NCBI RefSeq assembly: GCF_014898055.3
Contig: NW_023603184.1
Span: forward strand, 116,178,615-116,242,614
Reading direction: 5' to 3'
Source: Talpa occidentalis
Lineage: Eukaryota; Chordata; Mammalia; Eulipotyphla; Talpidae
DNA: 64,000 bases
Numbering within the stretch: the first letter of the stretch is position 1; each line of letters starts with the position of its first letter. This document shows, in pieces, positions 1 through 44,199 of the stretch. Below the pieces are notes generated by a model that was given only the letters and a program-made list of their open reading frames with translations, was not told where the DNA came from and did no database searches. The translations under genes and the position numbers were made by a program.

Positions 1-489
1 TCATTGTATAGTCAGTGCCAAATTATTTGTGCACTAGGAGGCAGCTGTGGTCACCAAGATCAAAGTACTTTTTGTTTTGGTTTTTTGGTTTGCTTTTTAT
101 GGGACCCATTACAGCTTGTTCCAGTCATGTTTCCTTTGTGATCTCTTCAACTAACCCATCTTCATCTGCCATAGCACTCTTGCTTACAAGCAGGGTAAGA
201 AAGGGAAACAGTGTCATTAAAATTACTTTAAGATAAGGACTGCTACATTTTTATTTTCAATCACATATAAGAAAAAATGAAGAACATCAGGCCTATACAT
301 AATGGTGGTAATTTCTAACATCTTTACATGAAATGCTATTAATAAGAGACCAACATTGGGATTTTAATACTTCTTAAAAGTAAACAAAATCCCGTGGCTA
401 GTCCAGTAAGATGAAGCCACACCACATCATTCTCAAAGGGCAAAAAGATACCTAGTAGGTAAATACCAGCAATTACACGTAAGATTTTT
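1..489. other. Intergenic DNA downstream of STAT1
   Basis: AT-rich, no ORF of note. Minus-strand AATAAA at 255-250 and ATTAAA near 369-364 could serve longer STAT1 transcripts. Otherwise nothing recognised. Confidence 0.6.
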
Positions 490-1961
490 TAAAACACATA
501 AGATTTTTTAAAATGCTGTCTCCTTTGTTCCTTCATCATTTCAATGTCAAAAGTTAATGCAAACCTAGTCAGGTTCATGTCATCATATGTAACAATGGAG
601 AGGAAGCCTTAATTTGTGTTCAGTATCAAGAAAAGTCCCATGTGTATATTCTATTTAATGCAATACCTTTACTTAAAACAGGCTTCAAGAAAACTTTACT
701 CCCACCAGAGAAAAATAAGGTTTTTATAAAATAAAAGTATCCTTTCAAACCCACCACCTAAACTACTTTTTTTTGTGTCAATGCTAATGAACGGGAAGAT
801 CAGTAACAGTCCACTTCACAAAATGTCAAGGAAGGTCTAGAAAAAGCACCAGAAAGATGAACCATTTGCCAATGTATTTTTCAGAAAAACACATTTATCA
901 GTGAAAAACAGGCAATACTTAATGCAATTACACAGGATGAATTTTCAAATTATTTGAGTCTCATATTTCTGGTTGATTTACCAGCCACTGTTTTTTTCTT
1001 CTCAATTTGAAATTTTTATGACTAATAGATTAAATATCAGACAATAACAATAAAAACAAATTAACACACAAAAAAACATGAATGAAATTTCTGAGTTTTT
1101 CTACACCTAAGATTAACGTTAATCTTTTTGGCCTTGAGAGAGCAATTCTTAATCCCCTGCCTCCCTAGAGAAATGTGAAGACAGTTTTACTTATTAGGGG
1201 AAGGCAGAATATATTCAGCTCTGGATATTAAAGTTTAAACAGAAAACACTACCCATGAATTTGGAAAATGCTCGTCTTTCTACTGATATTAGCTAGTATC
1301 ATAAAGCCAAAATAAGCAGAAAAGCTAATTCTCCCAAGTAAGAGAGAACTTGTCTTCGCTTTAAATGGCCAGTGTGGAAAATGTAAGAAGGAACACAACC
1401 TTTACCCCTGCCCAGATGCAGGATGGCTAATGTGGATAAGGGATGATGTAATTCTATATAAACTTAGGTTAAACGATCTCACAGACAAGCCAATGGAAAA
1501 CGTCCAGCCACATATAAAGCAGAGGAAACAAATAAGAATTCTCCAGAACAGAAATCTGCCGTTCATACATCAAGCATTTCTCCAAATAACCGTGTGATCT
1601 ATGCAACACCCTGAGAGAGCTGGGGCCTGACTCGATGCTCAGCATTTTTTTAACATGCTGTTAAGCTTCTCCGCTTTCCCCAAGAGCTCTTATTCTAGTT
1701 CTGATGCTTGGGTGTCTAGATGGTTTTCATTTGCCAAAACCGTTTTGTGGAGAGGGCATTTCAGTTTTACCTTTAACAAGATGCATGAAGCCCTTCAGAG
1801 TAACAGCTGTTTCTGAATTAGGGAAAAGTCACAGGTGGCAGCAAATTTGTTGGCCTTTCTTTCATTTCCCTAGAAACATAGGATGTGAAGGAAGAGTAGC
1901 AGGAGGAAACCACAGATGGGAAGGAAAAATGTCGCCAGAGAAGATGAGAAAAATTCATGCT

Positions 1962-1976
<15 letters not shown>
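490..1976 (-). other. STAT1: STAT1 exon 25: last four codons, stop and 3' UTR
   Basis: Acceptor CTTTTTACAG, then ATG AAT GCA GTA TAG: residues 747-750 (MNAV; human MNTV) and the alpha stop at 1964-1962. Below the stop, blocks resemble the human alpha 3' UTR as I recall it (TAGAGCATGAATTTTT, TAATATCAGTAGAAAG, GCATTAAATAGAATA), down to about 490. The end is uncertain: the human terminal ATTAAA is not kept. Candidate signals are ATTAAA at 658-653 and AATAAA at 255-250. Confidence 0.85.
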
Positions 1977-35403
<33,427 letters not shown>

Positions 35404-35499
35404 TTAAATACCGTGCTTAATCCAAAACATAATTTGTCTCTGAAATAAATTATTTACATGTGTCTATTCTAAAGTCTGCTTTTTATGAACTTTCGGGGA

Positions 35500-35643
35500 C
35501 AATACATTTTCTTTTCATTTCCAGGAAGCACATCTTCAGGTCTTTGCTCAAATGTCAACATACAAGGAAGCCCTCTCTAGCCACCTTATTTAAATTGACA
35601 GTGCCTCTCACCCTGGAAACACCAGCCCTCTCCTCTGGTGTAA
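35500..35643 (+). mobile_element. L2 LINE fragment in STAT1 intron 2
   Basis: CAGGTCTTTGCTCAAATGTC and GAAGCCCTCTCTAGCCACCT are L2 3'-end phrases. The following SINE cuts it; more of the same may follow at about 35905-36000. Confidence 0.6.
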
Positions 35644-35904
35644 TTTTTTTTAAGATTTATTTATTTATGCATACAAGAACTGGGGTACAGGCCAGAGGTG
35701 CAAGGGGTGAGAGGATTCACCAGAGACAGAGCGGGGACAAGAACAGGCAGATCTACTGAAATACACTGCTGAGGGGAGCAGCAGGGGAGACAGAAGAGGT
35801 CTTCTGTGCCATGTGGGTCAGTCAGGGATGGAACTTATGTTGCAGTGGCTGGCAGCAGCTTGACAGCTCTGTGTCTTTAACCCCTGTGGCACCAGGGAGG
35901 ACCC
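35644..35904 (-). mobile_element. tRNA-derived SINE, full length
   Basis: Reverse orientation, AAGATTTATTTATTTATGCA to GGCACCAGGGAGGACCC. No clear target duplication found. Confidence 0.8.
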
Positions 35905-36063
35905 CTCAGCTGCCTTTCATGTAATTTGCTCAGGTGTTCTGCACTGACTTCACTCCAACCCTGAATGGCCCCCTTCCATGATGCAATGGCTTGCTATCAC
36001 TCCTATCTGGCCTTACGACTAAATGGATTTGACAATACTCAAATAATGATGAGTAGACCCGGT

Positions 36064-36142
36064 TTCACAGTCGAACTTGTGCTGCAGTGGCTGCGGATAG
36101 CTTCAGAGTGCTGAGACTTAACCCCTTGAGCAAACAGCCCTC
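36064..36142 (-). mobile_element. SINE head fragment
   Basis: GTCGAACTTGTGCTGCAGTG and GAGTGCTGAGACTTAACCCC are the reverse of the SINE's tRNA-like head. The tail is missing. Confidence 0.6.
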
Positions 36143-36620
36143 TCCGATGTATTTTTCTCCATAGCACTTACCACCCTCGAGTTGGCACATATTTTCTTTT
36201 TTTTAATTTTGATTACTATTTGTTTTTTCCATGTGAAGAAAAGAATTTGGGGGATTCTGTTTCTGCTGTATCTCCAGAACAGTGAAGGATACAAACTAAA
36301 TCTTCAAGAAAAATGTCTTTAAAAGGAATCTGCACTTTTATAAAATAAATAAAACTTTATTTAATTTGATTTGCTTTAGGACAAGTCATAAGAACTTTCC
36401 AAAAATTGCTCTCATACAAATTACAGTACATTTGTAATTTAACTCAGAGTCCTAAACCAATATTTTATATTTTATGATTCACATGGTAAAATAAATTATT
36501 TTTGACATATACCTTTTAAAAGAGATGTATACCCATTGCAAGCAATAAATCTGACACAAAGTATCTGAAATTGCAGTCATAATTTTTAAAGATTAAAGCA
36601 ACATTGTTAAATGTCATTTA

Positions 36621-36751
36621 TTTATTTATTTATTTATTTATTTATTTTTTGTGGGACCCTCGCCGGCGGCCTGGGAACGAACCAGTGCTGCAGAGGCTGC
36701 AGGCAGCCTCACAACCCAGTGCTCAAACGCTGCGCCACCAGGGGAGGCCCA
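36621..36751 (-). mobile_element. Short form of the tRNA SINE, reverse
   Basis: (TTTA)n tail, then GTGGGACCCTCGCCGGCGGC, ending GCGCCACCAGGGGAGGCCC. Flanked by TTAAATGTCATTTA at 36607-36620 and 36752-36765. Head-only form like the copy at 21913. Confidence 0.9.
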
Positions 36752-37479
36752 TTAAATGTCATTTAAAAGGATAAAGTAACTTATCTCTTTGGAAACTGTA
36801 AGTCAGTTCTTATCCAGCAGTTGTGAAGATTAAAAATTAAAACGAAACCCTGATTTAAGGAAGTCCTAACATCCACTCGCATTCCACCACCTCAGCTGAA
36901 CTTAGAATTTATATCCAGGTATGGCTGACAATATTCGGAGTGGACAGAAGTGAATCTTGTCCTACCACATTTCTGTGGAAGAAATCTGGGTTTTTAAGCA
37001 GGGCGTGGGAAAATGCATGCTGAAGAGACGTGCGCAGCATGAAGTCATGCCTACTTCACCAATTTCTTTTCAAAGGAAAGTAAGGATATGGTGAGACTAC
37101 ACACTAGTTATTCAAATACCAGTAGCAATGGACCCAAGCCCAGCACTTTGGTATACTTGCTCTATCAATTTCACTATTCACTTCAGTTTATTTCACCTGA
37201 GTGGGAGACTCCAGATCTGGGGGGAATGACCACATTTCTTTTTACGGCAAGCAAACTCAAGCATTGCATTCCCTTATCAACAGGGTGGCTGCAAGGGACT
37301 GGATGAACTAATGCAGACGTGACACCTGACACAAAGCGGGCAGAGGATGAATTCATGTTAACACATCCAGAAATCACTCCATTTTCTCACAAAGGTGATA
37401 CTAATGCAGGGAGTTGCATGACCATCCTCCATCACCTGGTTCAATTCCCAAAATTAGGGTTAACAGATTTCTTTCCAGT

Positions 37480-37990
37480 CCCCAAACCTCCTCCATCTCT
37501 CCCTCAACACTTTCTTCTCCCAATCCAGTCTCCTGAGAAATTGGACTACATCATGCTCGTGTTCAATGATGTGATAGTTGGCCCATTCCTAGGCTGATTT
37601 TCACTCCATTCCTATTTTTATCCATTTGCAAAGTGAATTATATACTGGTTTTTGGCTGTGCCCAACATTTCTGCTCTGCTCCAGCCTTGTAAACAGCCTC
37701 CCCACAAATTTCTACCTCTCTAACCCCTTTCAGTATTCAAAGTCAGGTACAAATGCCACTTGTTCCATTAAGCTGTCTGAGACTTACCCAGGTTATTAAG
37801 CTTTCTTTGACTTGTGTGTCATTGTTTTCTGTGCCTCTGCTAGAGCAACAGTCCAGTGTTCCTTACTAAGACCTAGGATGTCTTCCCCGCATGATGTGAG
37901 CTCCAGAGTTACCATGTCTTTGTAAAAACCATCTTCTGCACCTTGCACTGTGCTCTGAACACAGCATATACTCAGAGTTTATTGAATTAA
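37480..37990 (+). mobile_element. L2 LINE fragment, STAT1 intron 2
   Basis: CAAATGCCACTTGTTCCATT, GAGCTCCAGAGTTACCATGTC and ATATACTCAGAGTTTATTGA follow the L2 3' end. Confidence 0.55.
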
Positions 37991-38408
37991 ACTCTAGTAT
38001 ATTTTCAACTGAATTAGAATGTGAAAGGCAAATCACATATATTATGGTGCCACAACTTTTCGTCCTGCGCCCTTATTAAGCAATGGCTGCATACTCGATT
38101 GTGACAGAGGCTCTAGACACTTTTCTGTTTCATAAAAACAACCACCCCATCAACCTATATAAACAACATCCAAAACACAATAAAACACAGACCTGTATAT
38201 CTACCCAAACTCTTTGGTATTAATCAGATTTTTTTCTTTAAAGACTATATGATAGTGAGGAGGGAGAGCAAGGAAGTTGGCAGGAACTAAACTCACTTTA
38301 TATTCCAAGAAGAAATTAAGCGCCTTCATCCTTTAACACACATACATAATAAAGATTCCAAAACTGTATTCTCATTCATTGTTTCCAGGATTATTACTGA
38401 CCTGTCAC

Positions 38409-38557
38409 CTGCCGCCCCCGGGAGGGACTGGGGTTTCAAGTTAAGCAACAGTCACACAGCAAATCAGGTGCCAAACTGTTGGGTCTGCATGCGCAGGGTG
38501 CGAGCGTCTCGAACCTAGACAGCTCTCTGCAGATGGCACTCGGCAAAGGAAAACTTT
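38409..38557 (-). other. STAT1: STAT1 exon 2 (5' UTR)
   Basis: 149-nt non-coding exon with acceptor TTTGCAG at its 5' border and donor GTGACA at 38408-38403. It shares blocks with the human exon 2 leader (AGAGCTGTCTAGGTT, TTGGCACCT). Joined to exon 3 it places A at -3 of the STAT1 ATG. It contains a short upstream ORF (38490-38464). Confidence 0.8.
38464..38490 (-). CDS. Short upstream ORF in STAT1 exon 2
   Basis: The only ATG I see in the spliced 5' leader. It reads MQTQQFGT then TGA, eight codons, wholly inside exon 2 and closed before the STAT1 start. It could modestly lower initiation at STAT1. The human leader, as I recall it, has a different short uORF nearer the 5' end of this exon; here that ATG reads GTG. 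Translation is not shown by sequence alone. Confidence 0.4.
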   Translation of the reverse strand: MQTQQFGT

Positions 38558-38862
38558 CTGCAAATAGAAGAGAACATGAATGGTGGGGGGAGCGAGAGGA
38601 GGCAAAAGTAAGGGTAAATGGAGAGATGCTGAGTCTGTGTTCGTGCTTGTGGGAGAGGCGTTCTATCTCATCTTCACAGTCCTTGCAGGAGGGGCAGGAG
38701 CAGCAGCGCCATCACCGAGCACAGTGATTGCACAAAGGGACTCATTCACTTTAGGGGTGGTGGATTCACTCAAAATCCGTCTCGGCGGGCGTCCAGCGGC
38801 CGGCCCCGGCAGTGCAGCCAGCGCTCCCCTTCCGGCCCCCCCGAAACCCCGCTCCCACTCAC

Positions 38863-39065
38863 TCAGCGCGCAGGATCGGGCGGGCGTAGGCGGTGGCGCA
38901 GCCTCTCCCGGGCACCCGTGTCACCTCTGCGCAGTCTGGGGTCTGACGGGCGCCGTCAGGGCTGCTGCGGGGTCTCTCAAAAGACTCTGCGCTGGAAAAT
39001 GAAAGTACCAGCTTGGAGAAAAGAGAGCCCCGGGCGCCCCGCCTCCGTCCGCCTGTGCCAATCAC
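38863..39065 (-). other. STAT1: STAT1 exon 1 (5' UTR)
   Basis: Non-coding first exon in the CpG-rich promoter. On the minus strand it resembles the human STAT1 leader I remember (GCGCAGAGTC, then CGGGAGAGGCTGC, then GATCCTGCGCGC). A GTGAGT donor at 38862-38857 sets the 3' border. The 5' end is only approximate; the inverted CCAAT boxes at 39058-39062 and 39085-39089 suggest starts a little downstream of them. Confidence 0.75.
38994..39007 (+). promoter_or_regulatory. ISRE / IRF element at STAT1 exon 1
   Basis: GGAAAATGAAAGTA fits the ISRE/IRF pattern GAAANNGAAA. It sits at the place of the human AGTTTCGCTTTCC element near the STAT1 start. Expected ligands are ISGF3 or IRF1, giving interferon feedback on STAT1. 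Confidence 0.6.
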
Positions 39066-39849
39066 CGGCGGCTGCCGAGCTCGGCCAATCCAACGAGGCT
39101 GTTCCGGCCACGCGCTGCCTCCCCCTGGGGCCGCCGCTTGGCCAAGTCGCCCTGTACTTACCCTTTGGGCTGGCTTCCGACGACGTGCATGACTGTACTT
39201 CATTGCTGTGTCGCAATGAAGGTTTGCTTAGGCTTTCAGAGAACAACTGAAAGGAAGTTATCTGTTTGCAGAGGCCCACGCTTGGAGACTCTTGTCTGGA
39301 AGGCCTAGTTGGATAAAGTCCACTTAGCAGCTGACCACGGCATTGCTAAACTCAGGGAACGCTGGGGTGTCCTCAGTTTGCTTGACTACTCAGAAACAGT
39401 TCGCACAGTTGACACTCCAGTCTTTAACACTTGTTCCTTGACCATGTTGACTGTGTGTCCTCCATCTTCATCTTCTCTAGGAAACTGATCAATCCTAAGT
39501 GTCGTCAGGGTGCGGATCGTGGTTATCCACACCTCCACTTCAAGCACTCTTGTGGTGACCTCACCTACAGCTTCAGTTTCCTTCTGGATTTGGAGGGCAC
39601 CTCCAGGGGTCTCCTGCGCACACCTGTGTATCCTGTCCACATCTCTGAACTGAACCCCCAAGTGTAAGCCTCCACTCGACTCTCCACGTGGAGGTCTGGT
39701 AAACTCTGCAAGTTAACTATGTTCAGAACTAAAAATTCTCTTCCCCTCTCTCTCCTCAAACATGCCTTTTCCTAGAAATGGTGCATGCCAGATTGCTAGA
39801 ACATCTATGACATTTTTACCGCTTTAACCCCCATGCCTGGTCCTCAAGC

Positions 39850-40410
39850 CTTGTTGATGCTTCTGTCCAAATTATTCTCAAGTCTCATCACTTCATCTTT
39901 TATGCTCCCAACCCAACCCTTTATCCCATTTGGATTACTGCAGTGAATTCCTAAATAGCTGTCAACTTCAGCTCTTAACTAGCATCCAACCCATTCTCCA
40001 AGTAGCAGTTTTCAGTAATGTGTGTTTCAATTATAAAGCAGATCACATGTTTGCCAACCTGAAAATCCCATAAAGACTTTTCTTATAAAATCCAACGTTT
40101 TAATATAACTTACAAAGTCCTGGTTCCCCTATCATTTTCTCTAACCATCTTGTGCCCCTCTTTTGTTTGCTTACTTCAGCATTTTACTTCTTCAGATAAG
40201 TTAAACTCTTTCCCCAAGCCCCAGGCCTCCTCACCAGCAGTTCTCCAGTTGGAAAGTCCCTTGAACCAACATTTCCCTCCTCCAAGTTCTTTGCCAACTA
40301 GCTTATCTTTTATTTCTTAACTAAAATCTCAGTTTAAACGTCACTTGCTCCAGGCAGGCATTCTTGAGCTCAGTCGTGAATAGGTCCTTTTGAAATGTAT
40401 GCTCATAAAA
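39850..40410 (+). mobile_element. L2 LINE fragment, STAT1 upstream region
   Basis: TTTGGATTACTGCAGTGAAT, TATAAAGCAGATCACATGTT, AACTTACAAAGTCCTGGTTC and CAGTTTAAACGTCACTTGCT occur in L2 order. A GAS-like TTCCTAGAA lies just before it at 39769-39777. Confidence 0.65.
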
Positions 40411-40934
40411 CCAACTGATTCTTTCATGTAAATGAGATTTGAATTACTCCTTGAATAATACAGCAACTTTGTGTGGGAAAAAAAGTCTAAATAATTCCCC
40501 AGGGATATGCCTAGGCATGTGTATATATGTTGTAATTATTTTTTTACTTTTCCACATTTGTACACTCCTTGTCACGCATTCACCCTCACAAAGCCAGTAC
40601 TGGCTTGGTGGTAACAATGACTGTTAGTGTACCCAAGTGGCAGCCTTCTCTGAAAAGAGATGTCAGTCTATTAAAAAGAGCTCTTCCCTTGCCACTCACC
40701 TGTACTGAGTCCAGACAGTGGTTGAGAAAAACTGATTCTAGGATGAATAAATAAGATGTTAAATAAATAGCTTCTATCTAGTACTATACAACTTGCACAG
40801 AGAAATAACTTTATTCTTGATGGGGAAATAACTAATCTTGGCATCTGCAAGTATGCTGTTTCTCTTTGGTTCTCTACTTTCTGATCGTCTTCAGGTCCAC
40901 AGGATACTTTCTTCCCTATGTCTTTATTTTCCTT

Positions 40935-41420
40935 TGTTTCATTTATTAACAATACCCTACAGAAGCCTTTATCACTTCAGAATCACTCAGTCCACTGGAA
41001 TCCTACAACAAACTACCTTCTTTCTGTCTCTTTCCCCGCCCCACTGTATTTGCCAAACTAGAACACCACATTTATACCATTTCCTGCTCAAAAGCCTTGA
41101 CAGCTGTCATTGCATTTATGATAAATACAAATTTTACCTGCCCTTATGGGTCCCCATAAAATGGCCCAAACTTTCTTTCCAGCCTTGTCTCCCATTGTTT
41201 CATTACCCCAGTTAACCCCATATCATTTGGTCCCCCCACCACCATACTTTTGATTTCCCATTTCTGTTCCTTTGCACAAATTACTAGTGAGCATCACACA
41301 GACTAAATGGTAAGTCCTTCCTCTTATTCCCTTCACTTTTCAAAATCTCACCCAACTTTAAAACCAAGCCCAACTCCTATGTTCTACTTCTAAAGCCATC
41401 TCATCCTGTGATGATCAATC
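40935..41420 (+). mobile_element. L2 LINE fragment
   Basis: CATTTCCTGCTCAAAAGCCTTG, CTGTTCCTTTGCACAAATTAC and related phrases follow L2. Intergenic STAT4-STAT1. Confidence 0.6.
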
Positions 41421-41774
41421 TAGTCCCTGAAAGAACATGTCTGACTGTTAGAATTCAGGCTGACGGTTACCATAAACTCCCTTATTTCGTGTTTTTTGAA
41501 GTGTCAAGCATTATCCCTCCAAGATGTTAAGTTCCTGGAGGGCAAACTGTGTGTATTTTATAAGTGTGACTATTTAATATATTGATTGCTTAAAAACAAC
41601 CAAACCCCAGCCAAATTAAACAAGAAACTAGAGATTTAGAAATGACAGAGACCCAGATGTGTGCTGACCCAAAAAGAATAGTTAGCTGGGGAGCTTTGTC
41701 TCTAGACTAACAATATCAACTTTGCAAAAATGTTGCCACTAGAAAAAGCAGTTACTACTATGTCAGGCATATCT

Positions 41775-42040
41775 TATTTTTCTAATTTGTTATTTCCCTT
41801 CCTACCCCTTGCCATGGTTGCCTGAGTGGCATGTACCTCCTTGGGCCTCGCTGGTTTCTCCTTGTGAACAGTTGCTGCTCCTCCAGTCTGAGTACTGGCA
41901 GGGGAGATGTGTATAAAACCCCCCTGAACCCACATTGAAATGAAATGCCACAGAATCGTGAACAAGGTATATTTATTGTCAAGTCATTGAGTTTTGTTTT
42001 GTTTTGTTTATTGCCACTGAAATAGATGACTAATTCATAG
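41775..42040 (+). mobile_element. MaLR (MLT1-type) LTR fragment
   Basis: CCACAGAATCGTGAACAAGG, GTCATTGAGTTTTGTTTTG and ATAGATGACTAATTC correspond to the MLT1 3' end. Confidence 0.55.
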
Positions 42041-42689
42041 AGGAGAGAATCAAAATTCTAAATTCTCTCAACAAGCTAGCATGCTGCTGGACAAAAACTA
42101 ATGGGACAAATCTTAAAACAGTAGGTGCGAAGATCTGTTCGGGAATTTTTTTTTTTTTTAAAGCAACAAATTACAGGGCACTCTTTGCTATCAGTGCTCA
42201 GCTTCTGATAATTTCTCCACATTGTTTCTAGTTAGTCACTGGCAAGCAACCAGAAATGGCAGATAGAATGAAACTTATGATCAACTGGTGCATCATCAAA
42301 GGAGAATCAAAGATGGTGAGGAGTCTAGAAACCACCTCATATGATGAGTAATTGAAGGCACTGGAGTAACTCATTAAATCACATGATATTACAAGAGGCT
42401 TTTAGAAACGATTCCAGACCTCCCATTTGGAGCTAATTTATTTTCTCTTGGAAAAAAGGAGACAGTACTATTCCCTCTTCTCTTCTCTTAGTCTCCAACA
42501 ACCCTGTTGTGTTTATTTAATTATATTTACGATAACTAGAACTATAAAGAACATAATGCAGCCCACAAGCCAAGGCAAAATGATAGACATTATCAATTAC
42601 ATAATTCACATGATAAGAAATAAGGATTTTCTGCAACATTGTTTTTAATAATGTTATCCCTTTCTCTGTATCTATACTCCTTTTCAATG

Positions 42690-43060
42690 TGACTCTGTAA
42701 CTCCTTCCAGAAGGAGTTGGGGACTATAGCCCCACCCCTTGAATATGTCCTTGGCTTGACTTGTTTTGATTAATATTCTACAGCAGATGTGACATTGTGT
42801 CATTCTGAACCTAGGGACCGTACACAGTCACCCCTAGAACCCTGCCCTGCCACCATCCACTGGATGACAGGGCACACAAACCATAGCTGATTTGTTCAGC
42901 TGTCAGGACTTAGGCCTCAGATATGTGAGAGATGAGGCCAGATCACATAGCCTGCCCCTGATGGGCAGAGCTGGTAGCCTACCCTGGGCTCACAAGCAAT
43001 GATACCCCACTAAGTTTGGGGGTAGTTTGGGTTGTTATTGCAGCAATCAATCACAGATAC
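42690..43060 (+). mobile_element. MaLR-like LTR fragment
   Basis: GATGAGGCCAGATCACATAG, GGGCTCACAAGCAATGATAC and TAGTTTGGGTTGTTATTGCA, then GCAATCA, follow a MaLR LTR end. Diverged; family uncertain. Confidence 0.45.
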
Positions 43061-43593
43061 AGTTTTTATGGGAGAAACAAATTTCTCAAGTGATGTATTG
43101 CCTGTTGCCCTCCACCACCTTGATTTTCTCTGGTAATACCCTATCCTGTATGTCTTTTCCACATCCCTCTGAAACACCTACTAGCCTTGTGTTCTGTCTT
43201 CACACCTTTCCTGTGTTTCAAAAGGACAGCTACAATTCTGATAACAAAAATCTATAGTACTCTATTTAAAGATATCCCCTCTCCAGCAACCATAATGTAT
43301 TTTAGACACATTAAACCTAAATAACTATTAGTAAGAATTACACTTAATCAGTATAAGCCATATTTGTTAATCTGTAATAAAATGTAATTAAAATAAAAGA
43401 CTTCTAAAATTCCTTGCAGTTCTCTGGCTGGTCGAATGGTACAACACCTAAGCTATGCTTTCAAAGACAGTTGTGTGGCATTGGAAAATACCCAAGCATA
43501 AAATGATACGAAAATGTAAAATGTAAAGTAGTATTGCCCTATTACTGTAAGGATATACAGAAATGTCACTAAAATGAAACAGAGAAAGAGAAA

Positions 43594-43660
43594 GGGGGGG
43601 GGGTGAAGAAGAGGGGGGGTGGGAAAAAGATTTTCTTCTCCAACCCCCCCTCCCCTATGT
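43594..43660 (+). repeat. G-run/C-run tract
   Basis: G10 (43594-43603), G7 (43613-43619) and GGG (43621-43623), then C7 and C4 runs near 43644-43655. Could form G-quadruplexes on either strand, at the left edge of the distal GAS/ISRE element. Confidence 0.7.
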
Positions 43661-44150
43661 CTCTATGCAGCAGGAACCCGCGCATCCTCGCGAGCACTTT
43701 CCGAAGCCCGGTGCTTTCAGCAGGGCAGCCCAGGCTGCCCGGGGCGGGGAGCCCGGGCGCGGGCGGCGAGCCCCACTTGGAAAGCTTCCCGAGCAGCCGT
43801 CGGGGTGCGCGGCGGGAGGCACGCGGGTGCCCAGAAGAGCCGGCCCACGTGCTTTCGGGGAAACCAGCGCCGAGCGAGAAGGAGCCGCGTTGAGAGGAAA
43901 CCGAAAAGCGAAAGTCAGACTCCGAGGCGGCAGCACGCAGGCGCGGCCCGGGGCTTTCCCGCGGAAGACCGGCCCGGTCCGCCTGCGGTTCCGAGCCTCG
44001 CAGCGGGCGGGGGAGCCTCTCCGGGGGCGGGGGGCAGGGGACCCCTCCGGACCGGCCGGCCCCGGGCCGCTCGCAGCTGGGTAGCGGGGAGCGCGGGCTC
44101 CAAAGAGCATCCCAGGCGGAGGCAGGGCTGGATGCGCGTCCATCTAAGGG
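43594..44150. promoter_or_regulatory. Distal CpG-rich element with GAS and ISRE, 4.9 kb upstream of STAT1
   Basis: An isolated GC/CpG-rich block in otherwise AT-rich intergenic DNA. It holds TTCGGGGAA (GAS, 43854-43862) and GAAACCGAAAAGCGAAAGT (43897-43915), three GAAA cores spaced by two bases, an unusually strong ISRE. The human STAT1 locus has a described distal GAS/ISRE element some 5-6 kb upstream that mediates interferon feedback; position and content here fit. Long ORFs in it are CpG-island artefacts. Confidence 0.65.
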
Positions 44151-44199
44151 GTCGGCAACATTTCTTAAAATGCTGAAGTTGCTAGAAAGCTGACTCCTC

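Larger units (their letters stand above)
38780..39190 (-). promoter_or_regulatory. STAT1: STAT1 CpG-rich core promoter
   Basis: CpG-dense block around exon 1. Plus-strand CCAAT at 39058-39062 and 39085-39089 gives inverted CCAAT boxes for the minus-strand gene. GC-box-like CGCCCCGCC lies at about 39034-39042. No TATA box seen. The layout (ATTGG, GC-rich, ISRE, exon 1) matches the human STAT1 start region as I recall it. Confidence 0.75.

Noticed and set aside
39769..39777. GAS-like TTCCTAGAA upstream of STAT1
   Set aside because: TTCNNNGAA is expected about 16 times by chance in 64 kb; no partner motif here.
43619..44176. Overlapping 139-185 codon ORFs on both strands in the CpG-rich block
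   Set aside because: Stop-poor GC-rich DNA gives open frames in every phase; low-complexity Arg/Pro/Ala/Gly products, no known domain, and a regulatory explanation exists.
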